Of a stretch of DNA of 40,769 nt, positions 1 through 7,657 are shown piece after piece. The notes under the pieces are model-generated. The model worked only from the letters and a program-made list of their open reading frames with translations. It was not told where the DNA came from and did not search any database. The stretch's first letter is position 1; each line of letters opens with the position of its first letter. Origin of the DNA: Terriglobia bacterium (lineage in GTDB: Bacteria > Acidobacteriota > Thermoanaerobaculia > Thermoanaerobaculales > Thermoanaerobaculaceae); NCBI GenBank assembly GCA_020073245.1, contig JAIQFQ010000035.1:1-40769 (forward strand), written 5' to 3'. A program made the position numbers and the translations under genes.

Positions 1-543
1 CACAACTGGTTCGAGGGGTTGCTGCATCCGGTGGCGCCGGGGGTGGAGATCGAGGGGTACGCGACGTCGGTGGGGGTGGAGTGGCTGCTGATCGCGCTCT
101 CGGTGGCTGTGGCGCTCGGGGGGATTGCGCTGGCGACGCGATGGTATTTCGGGCCGGAGGCGTTCGTGCGCCCGACCCGCTTCGCCGAGCGCTTCCCCGC
201 CCTGTATGCCACCGTCGCCAACAAGTACTACGTCGACGAGGCGTACGACGCCACCGTGATCGCGGGCACGATGAAGCTCGCCCAGGGCTCCTGGGAGTTC
301 GACGCCCGCGTCGTGGACGGCGCCGTCAACGGGACGCGGCACCTCACGGTCGGGACGTCGTTCTTCTCTGGCCTCTTCGATCTGAACGTCGTGGATGGGC
401 TCGTCAACCTCGTGGCCGATGCCTACGGGTGGGCGAGCGGCGTCCTGCGGCGTGTGCAGTGGGGCGTCGTCCAGGGGTACGCGCTCGTCATGACCGTGGG
501 GTTCGCCTTGATGGTCGCGGCGGCGCTCTGGCTCGGCCGCTGA
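1..543 (+). CDS. nuoL: NADH-quinone oxidoreductase subunit L, C-terminal part
   Basis: The frame is open from the first base, so this is the 3' end of a gene that begins outside the window; about 180 residues remain. The segment reads as the end of the antiporter-like membrane subunit of complex I, with a hydrophobic helix near residues 25-50, a soluble stretch containing NKYYVDEAYDATV, and a last helix ending ALWLGR. The KYYVDE.YD signature is typical of NuoL C-termini. NuoL is one of the three proton-pumping subunits in the membrane arm. nuoM follows after 10 bases, which is the usual L-M-N order and supports the call. The lateral-helix region expected just upstream of the last helix is at least partly visible. 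Confident of the family; nothing can be said about the missing N-terminus. Confidence 0.93.
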   Translation, partial: HNWFEGLLHPVAPGVEIEGYATSVGVEWLLIALSVAVALGGIALATRWYFGPEAFVRPTRFAERFPALYATVANKYYVDEAYDATVIAGTMKLAQGSWEFDARVVDGAVNGTRHLTVGTSFFSGLFDLNVVDGLVNLVADAYGWASGVLRRVQWGVVQGYALVMTVGFALMVAAALWLGR

Positions 544-553
544 GGGGGATGCG

Positions 554-2143
554 ATGGGCTTTGCAACCAACCTGCTGAACATCATCTGCTACGTCCCGCT
601 CCTCGGGGCGTTCGTGATCATCTTCCTGTTGAAGCAGGAGCAGTCGAATGCCATCAAGGCCGTGGCCACCGTGGTCGCCGGGCTCGACTTCCTCCTTTCG
701 ATCCCGCTATGGTTCGTCTACGATCCCGCCGGCCCTGCGTTCCAGCTGACGTACGTGCGCGAGTGGATCCCGGCGGTGGGCGCGAAGTACCACGTGGGCG
801 TGGACGGGATTTCGGTCCTTTTGATCCTGCTCACCACGCTTCTCGGTTTCATCGCGGTGTATTCGTCGTTCTCCGCGATTACCCACCGTCAGAAGGAGTA
901 CTACGTCTTCCTGCTTCTCCTCCAGACCGGGATGCTCGGGGTCTTTATCTCCCTCGACTTCGTCCTCTTCTACGTGTTCTGGGAGGTGATGCTAGTCCCG
1001 ATGTACTTCCTCATCGGAGTTTGGGGCGGGCCGCGGAAGCTCTACGCGGCGATCAAGTTCTTCTTGTACACCCTGGTCGGATCGGTCCTCATGCTGGTCG
1101 GCATCCTCGCTCTCTACTTCTACAACTCGACCGGGTTGAAGGCGATCGGTCTGCCGGGCCTCGGGCACGCGCCGACTTTCGACGTGACCGAGCTGTTCAA
1201 GGTGGCGCCGCAGATCCCGCCGGGCCTCCAGTTCTGGGTCTTCCTCGCGTTCTTTGTCGGCTTCGCGATCAAGGTGCCGATGTTCCCGTTCCACACCTGG
1301 CTGCCGGACGCCCACGTCGAGGCGCCGACGGCCGGCTCCGTGATCCTGGCGGGCGTCCTCCTGAAGATGGGGACGTACGGCTTCATCAGGTTCTCGCTGC
1401 CGCTTCTGCCGGACGCCACACGCAAGGCGGTGCCGTGGATGGTGGGCCTGGCGATCGTCGGCATCGTTTACGGCGCGCTCGTCGCGATGGCTCAGCAGGA
1501 CATGAAGAAGCTGGTCGCGTACTCCTCGGTTTCGCACCTCGGTTTCGTGATGCTGGGGATGTTCGCGCTCAACCCGCAGGGGCTCACGGGCTCGGTGCTC
1601 CAGATGATCAACCACGGGTTGTCCACCGGAGGGCTCTTCCTGCTCGTCGGCATCATTTACGAGCGCCGGCACACGCGCATGATCGCCGACTACGGTGGCC
1701 TCGCGAAGGTGATGCCGGTCTACGCCATGCTGTTCATGATCATCACGATGGCCTCGATCGGGCTGCCCACGCTGAACGGCTTCATCGGCGAGTTCACGAT
1801 CCTGGTGGGCGCGTTCAACCGCTCGGCCACGTGGGCGGTGATCGCGGCCACCGGCATCGTCCTGGGCGCGGCGTACATGCTGTGGATGTACCAGCGCGCG
1901 TTTTTCGGGGAGATCACCCACGAGGAAAACAGAACCCTGAAGGACGTCAACCTGCGCGAGCAGTGGACATTGATCCCGCTCGTCGTCCTGTGCTTCTGGA
2001 TCGGGCTCTACCCCAAGCCGTTCTTCAGGATCCTCGAGCCCTCCATCATGCGCGTCGTGCAGGCGGTGGACCCGGACTACATGAACCGACCGGTGGCCCA
2101 GCTCGCGGCGCCGCTCCCGGCAGGCTCCGGCCAGGAGCAATAG
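554..2143 (+). CDS. nuoM: NADH-quinone oxidoreductase subunit M
   Basis: A 529-residue, 14-helix membrane protein of normal NuoM length. The proton-channel residues are visible: Glu144 in YVFWEVMLVPMY (same number as the key Glu in E. coli NuoM), a Lys near 240 in FAIKVPMFPFHTWLPDAH, and the second Lys in GVLLKMGTYG. It is an antiporter-like pump subunit of the complex I membrane arm, moving protons as quinone is reduced. The ATG at 554 lies 10 bases after the nuoL stop and nuoN starts 3 bases after its stop, so the three are one transcription unit. No odd features are seen in the frame. Confidence 0.97.
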   Translation: MGFATNLLNIICYVPLLGAFVIIFLLKQEQSNAIKAVATVVAGLDFLLSIPLWFVYDPAGPAFQLTYVREWIPAVGAKYHVGVDGISVLLILLTTLLGFIAVYSSFSAITHRQKEYYVFLLLLQTGMLGVFISLDFVLFYVFWEVMLVPMYFLIGVWGGPRKLYAAIKFFLYTLVGSVLMLVGILALYFYNSTGLKAIGLPGLGHAPTFDVTELFKVAPQIPPGLQFWVFLAFFVGFAIKVPMFPFHTWLPDAHVEAPTAGSVILAGVLLKMGTYGFIRFSLPLLPDATRKAVPWMVGLAIVGIVYGALVAMAQQDMKKLVAYSSVSHLGFVMLGMFALNPQGLTGSVLQMINHGLSTGGLFLLVGIIYERRHTRMIADYGGLAKVMPVYAMLFMIITMASIGLPTLNGFIGEFTILVGAFNRSATWAVIAATGIVLGAAYMLWMYQRAFFGEITHEENRTLKDVNLREQWTLIPLVVLCFWIGLYPKPFFRILEPSIMRVVQAVDPDYMNRPVAQLAAPLPAGSGQEQ

Positions 2144-2146
2144 GAC

Positions 2147-3598
2147 ATGCGCGCCGACCTGATCGCGCTGCTCCCGGAACTCGTGCTGGCCACGCTCGGC
2201 ATGGTGGTACTCCTCGCCGGGCTAGCGGCCGGAAGGAGCCGGCTGTACGCGCTGAGCGGTGGGGCGATCCTCTCGCTCGCGGCCACCGCCTTCGCGCTCT
2301 GGCTGGCCGTGACGGCCACCAATCCGGCGGCACGGCTCTTCTCCGGGATGTTCGTGCTCGACCCCTTCGCGGTCTTCTTCAAGGCTCTGTTCCTGCTCTC
2401 GTCGGCGCTGGCCGTCCTGCTGTCCATCGACTACCTGCGGCGCAACGACGCCCGCCCGGGCGAATACTACGCGTTGATCCTGTTTGCCACGGTCGGCATG
2501 ATGACGATGGCGTCGGGCACGAACCTGGCGACCATCTACGTCGGCCTCGAGCTCATGGCTCTTTCGACGTACGTGCTCGCCGGCTACTTCCGCCGCGAGG
2601 TCAAGTCGCACGAGGCGGCGACCAAGTACTTCGTGCTGGGCGCGATGTCGTCGGGGATCCTCCTGTACGGGCTGTCGCTGATCTACGGGACGACGGGAAC
2701 GCTCGACCTGACGGTCCTGGCGAAGACGCTCCAGGCCGGCCACCCTTCGACGGCGACCCTCGTAGGCATGGCGTTGCTGGCGTGCGGCTTCCTGTTCAAG
2801 GTGGCGGCCGTGCCGTTCCACGTTTGGACGCCGGACGTGTACGAGGGCGCGCCTACGCCGATCACCGCATTCATGTCGGTCGGCCCCAAAGCCGCCGCGT
2901 TCGCGATGTTTCTGCGGGTCTTCCTGGGTGGGCTCGCTCCGCTCGACGGGCAGTGGCGGTGGCTCGTAGGGGCCGCTGCGGCTCTCACGATGGTCTGGGG
3001 CAACATCGCCGCACTCACGCAGGACAACGTCAAGAGAATGCTGGCGTACTCGTCGATCGCCCATGCCGGGTACGCGCTGGTCGGTCTCGTCGCCGGCGGT
3101 CCGGCCGGGACCCAGAGCGTGCTGTTCTACATGCTCGTCTACACGGTGACCAACCTCGGGGCGTTCGGCTTCGTGATCATGCTCGAGTCCAAGGCCTACG
3201 CGGGCGAAACCGTCCAGGACTACGCCGGCCTGGCGCGCAAGCACCCGCTCGCCGCCTTCGGGATGCTGCTCTTCATGCTCTCGCTCGGCGGAATCCCTCC
3301 GACCGCCGGCTTCATGGGCAAGCTCTACCTGTTTGCCGCGGCGGTCAACGCGGGTTACGTGCTGCTCGTGGTGATCGCCGTGTTGATGTCGGCGGTCTCG
3401 CTTTACTACTACTTCCGCATCGTGCTGCAGATGTACCTGCGCGACGGAGAGGACGCCGAGCCGGCGCCGCTCCTGGCCGAGCCCTGGACCGAGAGGGTGA
3501 TCTGGGCGTGCGGCGGTGCGGTGCTGGTGATCGGGCTCCTGCCCGCACCGTTCCTTGCGGCAGCGAAAGCCACGGTGGGGGTGTTGGGGCTGCCGTGA
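2147..3598 (+). CDS. nuoN: NADH-quinone oxidoreductase subunit N
   Basis: A 483-residue polytopic protein matching NuoN in length and pattern. It has the Glu in LELMALSTYVLAGY, the Lys in EAATKYFVLGAMSSG, and the channel Lys in FKVAAVPFHVWTPDVYEGAP, followed by AYSSIAHAGYALVG typical of subunit N. It is the third proton-pumping, antiporter-like subunit of complex I. The start ATG is 3 bases after the nuoM stop. Its TGA shares bases with the GTG start of the next gene (GTGA at 3595-3598), so complex I and ATP synthase genes appear translationally coupled. Confidence 0.97.
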   Translation: MRADLIALLPELVLATLGMVVLLAGLAAGRSRLYALSGGAILSLAATAFALWLAVTATNPAARLFSGMFVLDPFAVFFKALFLLSSALAVLLSIDYLRRNDARPGEYYALILFATVGMMTMASGTNLATIYVGLELMALSTYVLAGYFRREVKSHEAATKYFVLGAMSSGILLYGLSLIYGTTGTLDLTVLAKTLQAGHPSTATLVGMALLACGFLFKVAAVPFHVWTPDVYEGAPTPITAFMSVGPKAAAFAMFLRVFLGGLAPLDGQWRWLVGAAAALTMVWGNIAALTQDNVKRMLAYSSIAHAGYALVGLVAGGPAGTQSVLFYMLVYTVTNLGAFGFVIMLESKAYAGETVQDYAGLARKHPLAAFGMLLFMLSLGGIPPTAGFMGKLYLFAAAVNAGYVLLVVIAVLMSAVSLYYYFRIVLQMYLRDGEDAEPAPLLAEPWTERVIWACGGAVLVIGLLPAPFLAAAKATVGVLGLP

Positions 3599-3861
3599 GC
3601 GACGACCGGCGGAGGCGCACCGCTGCATCGCTGCGTCGCATCGCCGATGCCTCATCGCTGGGCCTCGCCTTTCCGATCGCGATGGCGATCGGCTACTTCT
3701 GGGGGAGGTGGCTCGACCGGCTCCTCGGCACCGCGCCCTGGTTGACGGTGGTGTTCAGCATCTTCGGCGTCGCGGGCGGGTTCGTGAACGCCTTCCGGGT
3801 CGCCGTCCGGATCGGCCGCGAGGAGGACGAGGCGAGCAAGAAGGGCGATGAGGGCCCCTGA
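3595..3861 (+). CDS. atpZ: AtpZ-like ATP synthase accessory protein
   Basis: An 88-residue protein with two predicted membrane helices (SSLGLAFPIAMAIGYFWG and TVVFSIFGVAGGFVNAF) joined by a short basic loop (GRWLDRLLGTAPW), then an acidic/lysine-rich tail. The pattern, size and position just ahead of an atpI-like gene and atpB match the AtpZ/'F0F1-ATPase subunit' family. In other bacteria these are thought to help c-ring assembly or divalent cation handling; the precise role is not settled. The GTG start at 3595 overlaps the nuoN stop by 4 bases and is the only sensible start. The gene overlaps the next one by 14 bases. Confidence 0.8.
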   Translation: MSDDRRRRTAASLRRIADASSLGLAFPIAMAIGYFWGRWLDRLLGTAPWLTVVFSIFGVAGGFVNAFRVAVRIGREEDEASKKGDEGP

Positions 3862-4231
3862 GGTGGTAAGTCGAAGAGCGTTACCCGTTGCGATTCCGCT
3901 CACCCTCGGGGCGGCCGCAGTGGTCGACTGGCTTGGCAAGCCATGGAGCGCGCTCGCCTTGACCGTCACCGCCGCCGTCGGTATGATCAACGGGCTCTGG
4001 CTGGAGGGTTTGCTTGAGGGGATGCTCCAGCCGGGGAAGCCTCGCATGACTCGGGCGGTCGTCGGGCTGCTCGCGGCACGCTGGGCCCTGTGGGGACTGC
4101 TGTTTGCTGTCCTGTACCTGCTGCGCGAACGTTTCGAGCTGTGGGCCGTGGCCGTCGGTGTCGCGTGCTTCCTCGTGGCGCTCAGCATCGCCGGTACGAA
4201 GGGCGCGGACCGCGACCGTCGGGAGGGTTGA
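3848..4231 (+). CDS. atpI: ATP synthase subunit I (AtpI-like)
   Basis: A 127-residue membrane protein with four predicted helices (about residues 12-28, 32-52, 70-92 and 98-115) and a charged C-terminus. It lies between an atpZ-like gene and atpB, where the ATP synthase I chain normally sits. Family members assist assembly of the c-ring of Fo and are not part of the mature rotor. The ATG at 3848 overlaps the atpZ-like gene by 14 bases; the ATG is preceded by AGAAGGGCG, a weak ribosome site. Sequence identity in this family is low, so the call rests on topology and context as much as on motifs. Confidence 0.75.
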   Translation: MRAPEVVSRRALPVAIPLTLGAAAVVDWLGKPWSALALTVTAAVGMINGLWLEGLLEGMLQPGKPRMTRAVVGLLAARWALWGLLFAVLYLLRERFELWAVAVGVACFLVALSIAGTKGADRDRREG

Positions 4232-4237
4232 AGACCG

Positions 4238-4984
4238 GTGCATCACGAGTTCTCGATCCTGTTCCACCCCTTGAACGCCCTGCTCGTGGCACTGCTCGGC
4301 GCTCCGCCCGCAGGCTGGCAGCGGGCGATGGGGCTCGAGGGTGAGGCCGGGGTCTGGTTGCCCGACCACGTGGTGATGGCCCTTCTCGTCGTTGTGATCG
4401 TTGCGGCGCTGTTGATCTGGGTGCGGCGCGGCTACTCGATCGAGCACCCCTCGACGCTGCAGCAGTGCCTCGAGCTGTTCCTCACCGGCCTATCCAACCT
4501 CGCGGAGGACGTGATCGGGCACGGACGCGGAAGGGACTTCGTCCCGTTTGTTGCCGGGCTCGCGTTCTTCATCTTCACCTCGAACATCTTCGGCATCGTC
4601 TTCTTCCTGCAGCCGCCGACCGCCAACACGAGCACGACGTTCGCTCTTTCCTTGACGGCATTCCTGTTCTACAACATCGTCGGAATCCGGCGGCAGGGCC
4701 CGCTGAACTACGCCAAACACTTCATGGGGCCGGTCTGGTGGCTGTTCCCGCTGATGGTGCCGATCGAGATCATCTCGCACCTTGCGCGCGTGCTTTCGCT
4801 GGCGCTCCGTCTCTTCGGCAACATCTTCGGCGAGCACACGGCAACGGGCATGTTCCTCATCATCGTCCCGCTCTTCGTGCCGGCGATGATGGGGCTCGGG
4901 TTGCTGGGTGCGACGATCCAGACGTTCATCTTTGTGATGCTGACAACTGTCTACGTCTCGGGGGCCGTGGCCGAGGAGCACTAG
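4238..4984 (+). CDS. atpB: F0F1 ATP synthase subunit a
   Basis: A 248-residue protein of normal length for the a subunit, which forms the ion half-channels beside the c-ring. The essential arginine is Arg191 in SLALRLFGNIFGEHT, the most conserved stretch of the family. Further conserved blocks are FVPFVAGLAFFIFTSNIFG and PLMVPIEIISHLARVLS. The start is GTG at 4238, preceded by GGGAGGG (about 10 bases upstream). It sits 6 bases after the atpI-like gene and 31 bases before atpE. The b, delta, alpha, gamma, beta and epsilon genes are not in this run, so the ATP synthase genes are split between loci. Confidence 0.97.
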   Translation: MHHEFSILFHPLNALLVALLGAPPAGWQRAMGLEGEAGVWLPDHVVMALLVVVIVAALLIWVRRGYSIEHPSTLQQCLELFLTGLSNLAEDVIGHGRGRDFVPFVAGLAFFIFTSNIFGIVFFLQPPTANTSTTFALSLTAFLFYNIVGIRRQGPLNYAKHFMGPVWWLFPLMVPIEIISHLARVLSLALRLFGNIFGEHTATGMFLIIVPLFVPAMMGLGLLGATIQTFIFVMLTTVYVSGAVAEEH

Positions 4985-5015
4985 AAAGAGCGAAAACGAC
5001 GGAGGAGGAACTTCG

Positions 5016-5342
5016 ATGAGGAAGCGGATGTTGGTTGTGATGGTTGGACTTGTCCTGCTGAGCCTGGCGGCCCCCGTTCTCGCGGCCGACGAGGCTGGTG
5101 GAGCCGCCTCGATGACGCGTGACGCGTGGAAATTCATCGCGGCGGCGCTCGTCCTTGGCGTTGCTGCCTTCGCCGGAGCATTCGGCCAAGGTAAGGCCGT
5201 CGCCTCGGCGTGCACCAGCATGGGGCGCAACCCGGGCGCGGCTGGCCCGGTCCGTATCACGATGCTGCTGGGCGTCGCGTTCATCGAGTCCCTCGTGATC
5301 TACGCCCTCGTCATCGCGTTCATGATCCTCGGCAGCAAGTAG
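5016..5342 (+). CDS. atpE: F0F1 ATP synthase subunit c, with N-terminal signal-like extension
   Basis: A 108-residue c subunit. Residues 1-23 (ending PVLAADE) look like a cleavable signal peptide, giving a mature hairpin of about 80 residues. The polar loop is Arg71-Asn72-Pro73 and the ion-binding carboxylate is Glu91 in FIESLVIYALVI. Aligned on the loop arginine, Gln58, Glu91, Ser92 and Tyr96 fall exactly on the Na+-site positions Q32, E65, S66 and Y70 of the Ilyobacter tartaricus c-ring; T67 is Leu here. That raises the possibility of Na+ coupling. A strong ribosome site (GGAGGAGG, 5001-5008) precedes the ATG. A hairpin follows the gene, and no further atp gene follows. Confidence 0.95.
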   Translation: MRKRMLVVMVGLVLLSLAAPVLAADEAGGAASMTRDAWKFIAAALVLGVAAFAGAFGQGKAVASACTSMGRNPGAAGPVRITMLLGVAFIESLVIYALVIAFMILGSK

Positions 5343-5380
5343 GACTGGCGGCCCGCGGTCGCCCCGGATCGTCATTGCTC

Positions 5381-5402
5381 GGCCCGCCTCCTGCGGCGGG
5401 CC
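5381..5402 (+). terminator. hairpin after atpE
   Basis: Perfect 8-bp inverted repeat GGCCCGCC (5381-5388) and GGCGGGCC (5395-5402) with a 6-base loop, 38 bases after the atpE stop. It probably ends the nuo-atp transcript. No T-run follows, so termination strength is uncertain. Confidence 0.5.
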
Positions 5403-5546
5403 GTGCCGTATTCGGCGGCGCCCGGAATGCCCGGGCGCCAAGCCGTTTGCCCGCGAGCAGACCCGGCCTTGCGGCCCAGTAGGCCGTTCCGTGTGATCGG
5501 GGTCACAGCCATATCGCTGCGAACGCGTCCATGTTTTGTCCAGGTC

Positions 5547-5576
5547 TTGACATTTGAACTCCGACTCAATTACGAT
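5547..5576 (+). promoter_or_regulatory. sigma-70-type promoter of the sigma factor gene
   Basis: TTGACA (5547-5552), 18-base spacer, TACGAT (5571-5576). Transcription would start near 5583-5585, very close to the gene, leaving a leader of at most about 14 bases. The GTG at 5585 is 8 bases after the -10 hexamer and in frame with the sigma factor, so a leaderless start there is an alternative. Confidence 0.5.
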
Positions 5577-5596
5577 TCAGGACCGTGGAGGCGAAC

Positions 5597-6247
5597 ATGA
5601 GCAACGAGGGTTCGTGGGATTTCCAGGATGCCGAGCTCCCCTACCGCGACCAACTGTTCAAGACCGCGTTGCGCCTGACACGCAGTGCCGAGGACGCCGA
5701 AGACCTCCTCCAGGAGACGTTCCTCAAAGCGTATCGCCACTACGCCTCGTTCCGACCCGGCACGAACCTCAAGGCATGGCTCTTCAAGATCTTGAAGAAC
5801 ACGTTCATCAACGAGTACCGCCGGCGCAAGCAGCTTCCGGCCCAGGTCGACTTCGCCGAGCTCGAGGAGACCTTCGAGTCCGCGGTCATCTCGACCGACG
5901 CAAAGGCAACGCGTACGCCGGAGTCGGAACTGATGGAATCCACGCTCGACTTCGAGGTTCGTGGCGCCCTGGTGGCGCTCCCGCACAACTACAAAGTCGT
6001 CGTCCTCCTCGCCGACATCGAGGGGTACGCCTACAAGGAGATCGCTGACATTCTGGCGATCCCGGTCGGGACAGTGATGTCGCGACTGTATCGCGGTCGG
6101 CGCCTGCTCGAGAAGGCCCTGCTGTCGTACGGTGTCCGTTACAACTACCTGCACCACAGGCCGCACCGGCTACGCTCCGAGAACCTCGACGTGGACACCT
6201 TGTTCACAAGTGAGAGCGAGCGCTCGGTCGGTGGGCTGGTGCACTAG
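5597..6247 (+). CDS. ECF-type RNA polymerase sigma factor
   Basis: A 216-residue sigma factor with region 2 (about 15-85; AEDLLQETFLKAYRHY and NLKAWLFKILKNTFINEYRR) and region 4 (about 115-175; ALPHNYKVVVLLADIEGYAY, then EIADILAIPVGTVMSRLYRG as the helix-turn-helix). The layout is of the RpoE/SigR-like extracytoplasmic-function group. A C-terminal extension of about 40 residues, rich in Arg, His and Tyr at first, follows region 4 and is not typical. ATG 5597 was chosen because GGAGG (5587-5591) lies 5 bases ahead; GTG 5585 in frame would add four residues and fits a leaderless transcript. No anti-sigma gene is adjacent, so control may be by another route. Its targets cannot be read from the window. 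Confidence 0.9.
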   Translation: MSNEGSWDFQDAELPYRDQLFKTALRLTRSAEDAEDLLQETFLKAYRHYASFRPGTNLKAWLFKILKNTFINEYRRRKQLPAQVDFAELEETFESAVISTDAKATRTPESELMESTLDFEVRGALVALPHNYKVVVLLADIEGYAYKEIADILAIPVGTVMSRLYRGRRLLEKALLSYGVRYNYLHHRPHRLRSENLDVDTLFTSESERSVGGLVH

Positions 6248-6280
6248 GCCTTCCGGGTCAACGGAGAGCGGGTGGGTCCC

Positions 6281-6300
6281 GGCCTCGCGCGAGTGAGGCC
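6281..6300 (+). terminator. possible terminator hairpin after sigma factor
   Basis: GGCCTC (6281-6286) and GAGGCC (6295-6300) pair across an 8-base loop, 33 bases after the sigma factor stop. There is no T-run, so it is only a candidate. Confidence 0.35.
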
Positions 6301-6314
6301 CCGGCCGCGTTTGA

Positions 6315-6320
6315 TAGCAT
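6315..6320 (+). promoter_or_regulatory. -10-like hexamer TAGCAT, leaderless layout
   Basis: TAGCAT is followed after exactly 6 bases by a GTG codon (6327) that opens a 21-codon frame. The same spacing occurs before the Mut7-C gene (TAGAAT, 6 bases, GTG). No clear -35 box is present. Confidence 0.4.
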
Positions 6321-6326
6321 AGCGGC

Positions 6327-6392
6327 GTGGAGTTCTTCACCGGCGGGATGGTGGTGGCGGCAGCGCTCGTTCGGGAGACGGCGACGCGGTGA
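6327..6392 (+). CDS. possible 21-residue leader peptide
   Basis: GTG-started frame of 21 codons (begins VEFFTGGMVVAAALV) whose TGA overlaps the GTG start of the M23 gene (GTGA, 6389-6392). It begins where transcription from the TAGCAT hexamer would begin, and would deliver ribosomes straight to the downstream start by coupling. The peptide is hydrophobic in its middle. It has no known relative that I recognise and is too short for codon statistics, so it may be chance. Confidence 0.3.
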   Translation: MEFFTGGMVVAAALVRETATR

Positions 6393-7657
6393 GCTTCGCA
6401 GAGCGCTGTCTGGCTGCCCTCGCCGTCGCGGTCCTGCTTCTCGCCCGATGGAGCGCTCCCGCCCGTGCTGAGGCCGCGCGCCCGCGGCCGCTCCTCACGG
6501 TGAGCCCTCTGGTTCTACCAGTCATCGTGCGCCAGGACGTCCTGGGAAGCGGCGAGAACCTGGGTCAACTGCTCACGAGGCTCGGCGTTGGGACCGAGGA
6601 GCTTCCGGTTTGGCTCACGGCGGTCCAAGGGCACCTCGATCCGCGGGCCATCCCGGCGGGTCTTACCGCCGAATCGGTGATCGACGTCCACGGCGCTGTC
6701 AAGACCCTGCGTCTGAAGCCCAGCTGGCGGGTGACCGTGATCGCCGAGAGGTCCGGCGGAACGGTTGCGGCGCGCCGCGAGGACCAGCAGGTGGACCGCG
6801 AGCTCGTGGTGGTCCGTGGGACCGTGCAGTCGAGCCTCTTTGACGCCGTCACGGCCTCCGGCGAGAGCGAAACTCTCGCGCTCGAACTCGCGGACCTCTT
6901 TCAGTGGGACATCGACTTCCATCGCGAGGTGCGCGCCGGTGACACGTTCGCCATCCTGGTCGAGCGCTTGAAGAGCGGTGGCCGGACCGTAGCGTACGGG
7001 CCGGCCGTGGCGGCGAGCTACGTCAACCGCGGCAAGACCTTCACCGCTGTACGGTATGCCTTCGGAGGCAACCACCCCAGCTTCTACGATGCACACGGGA
7101 ACCCCCTGCGCAAGCAGTTCCTCCGAGCGCCCGTCAAGTTCTCACGCATTACCTCGCGGTACTCGAACGCGCGCCTGCACCCGATCCTCGGCGTGAGGCT
7201 GCCGCACTGGGGGATCGACTACGGCGCACCAACAGGGACGCCGGTGATGGCGACCGCCGACGGCGTGGTGTCCTCGGCCGGCTGGAATGGCGGCGGGGGT
7301 AACGCCGTCGAGGTTCGCCACGCCGGTGGCTACGTCACCTCCTACATGCACCTCTCCCGGTTCGCCGCTGCCATCCGACCCGGTGCGAGGGTGGAGCAGG
7401 GCCAGGTGATCGGCTACGTCGGCGCGACGGGTCTCGCCACCGGCCCGCATGTCGACTATCGAGTGACCCAGAACGGCCGGCACCTCAACCCTCTCGGGGT
7501 CGGCAGGGATCCGGCGCCGCCGATGCCTGCGGGCCAACTGCCGAGCTTTACGGCGTGGGCCGGGCAGGTACTGCCGCTCCTCGGAACGGCCGGGCCTCTC
7601 CCGGCCGAACGGGTTGCGGCCTTGGCGAGCGGCGCGCCGGTCCCGCTCCATGGCTAG
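6389..7657 (+). CDS. M23-family (LytM domain) envelope protein, variant third zinc motif
   Basis: A 422-residue exported protein. Residues 1-28 form a signal peptide (hydrophobic core LAALAVAVLLLA, cleavage near ARAEA). A region of about 60-200 resembles the N-terminal module of murein endopeptidases of this family. The LytM domain lies at about 250-365: His273 and Asp277 in PHWGIDYG, His321 in YMHLS and His354 in GPHVDYRV. In classical M23 enzymes the last motif is HxH, with the second His binding zinc; here it is Asp356. The protein may still bind metal, or may act as a regulator of cell-wall hydrolysis rather than an enzyme. Start GTG 6389 gives a clean signal peptide. It overlaps the next gene by 8 bases. 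Confidence 0.85.
   Translation: MSFAERCLAALAVAVLLLARWSAPARAEAARPRPLLTVSPLVLPVIVRQDVLGSGENLGQLLTRLGVGTEELPVWLTAVQGHLDPRAIPAGLTAESVIDVHGAVKTLRLKPSWRVTVIAERSGGTVAARREDQQVDRELVVVRGTVQSSLFDAVTASGESETLALELADLFQWDIDFHREVRAGDTFAILVERLKSGGRTVAYGPAVAASYVNRGKTFTAVRYAFGGNHPSFYDAHGNPLRKQFLRAPVKFSRITSRYSNARLHPILGVRLPHWGIDYGAPTGTPVMATADGVVSSAGWNGGGGNAVEVRHAGGYVTSYMHLSRFAAAIRPGARVEQGQVIGYVGATGLATGPHVDYRVTQNGRHLNPLGVGRDPAPPMPAGQLPSFTAWAGQVLPLLGTAGPLPAERVAALASGAPVPLHG

Noticed and set aside
709..3594. Very long open frame overlapping nuoM and nuoN on the same strand
   Set aside because: It is Arg/Pro/Gly-rich shadow sequence from GC-biased codons; only its last 88 codons (3595-3861) are a real gene, the atpZ-like one.
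2222..3655. 477-codon minus-strand frame opposite nuoN
   Set aside because: His/Arg/Gln-rich complement of a real membrane protein gene; no family resemblance.
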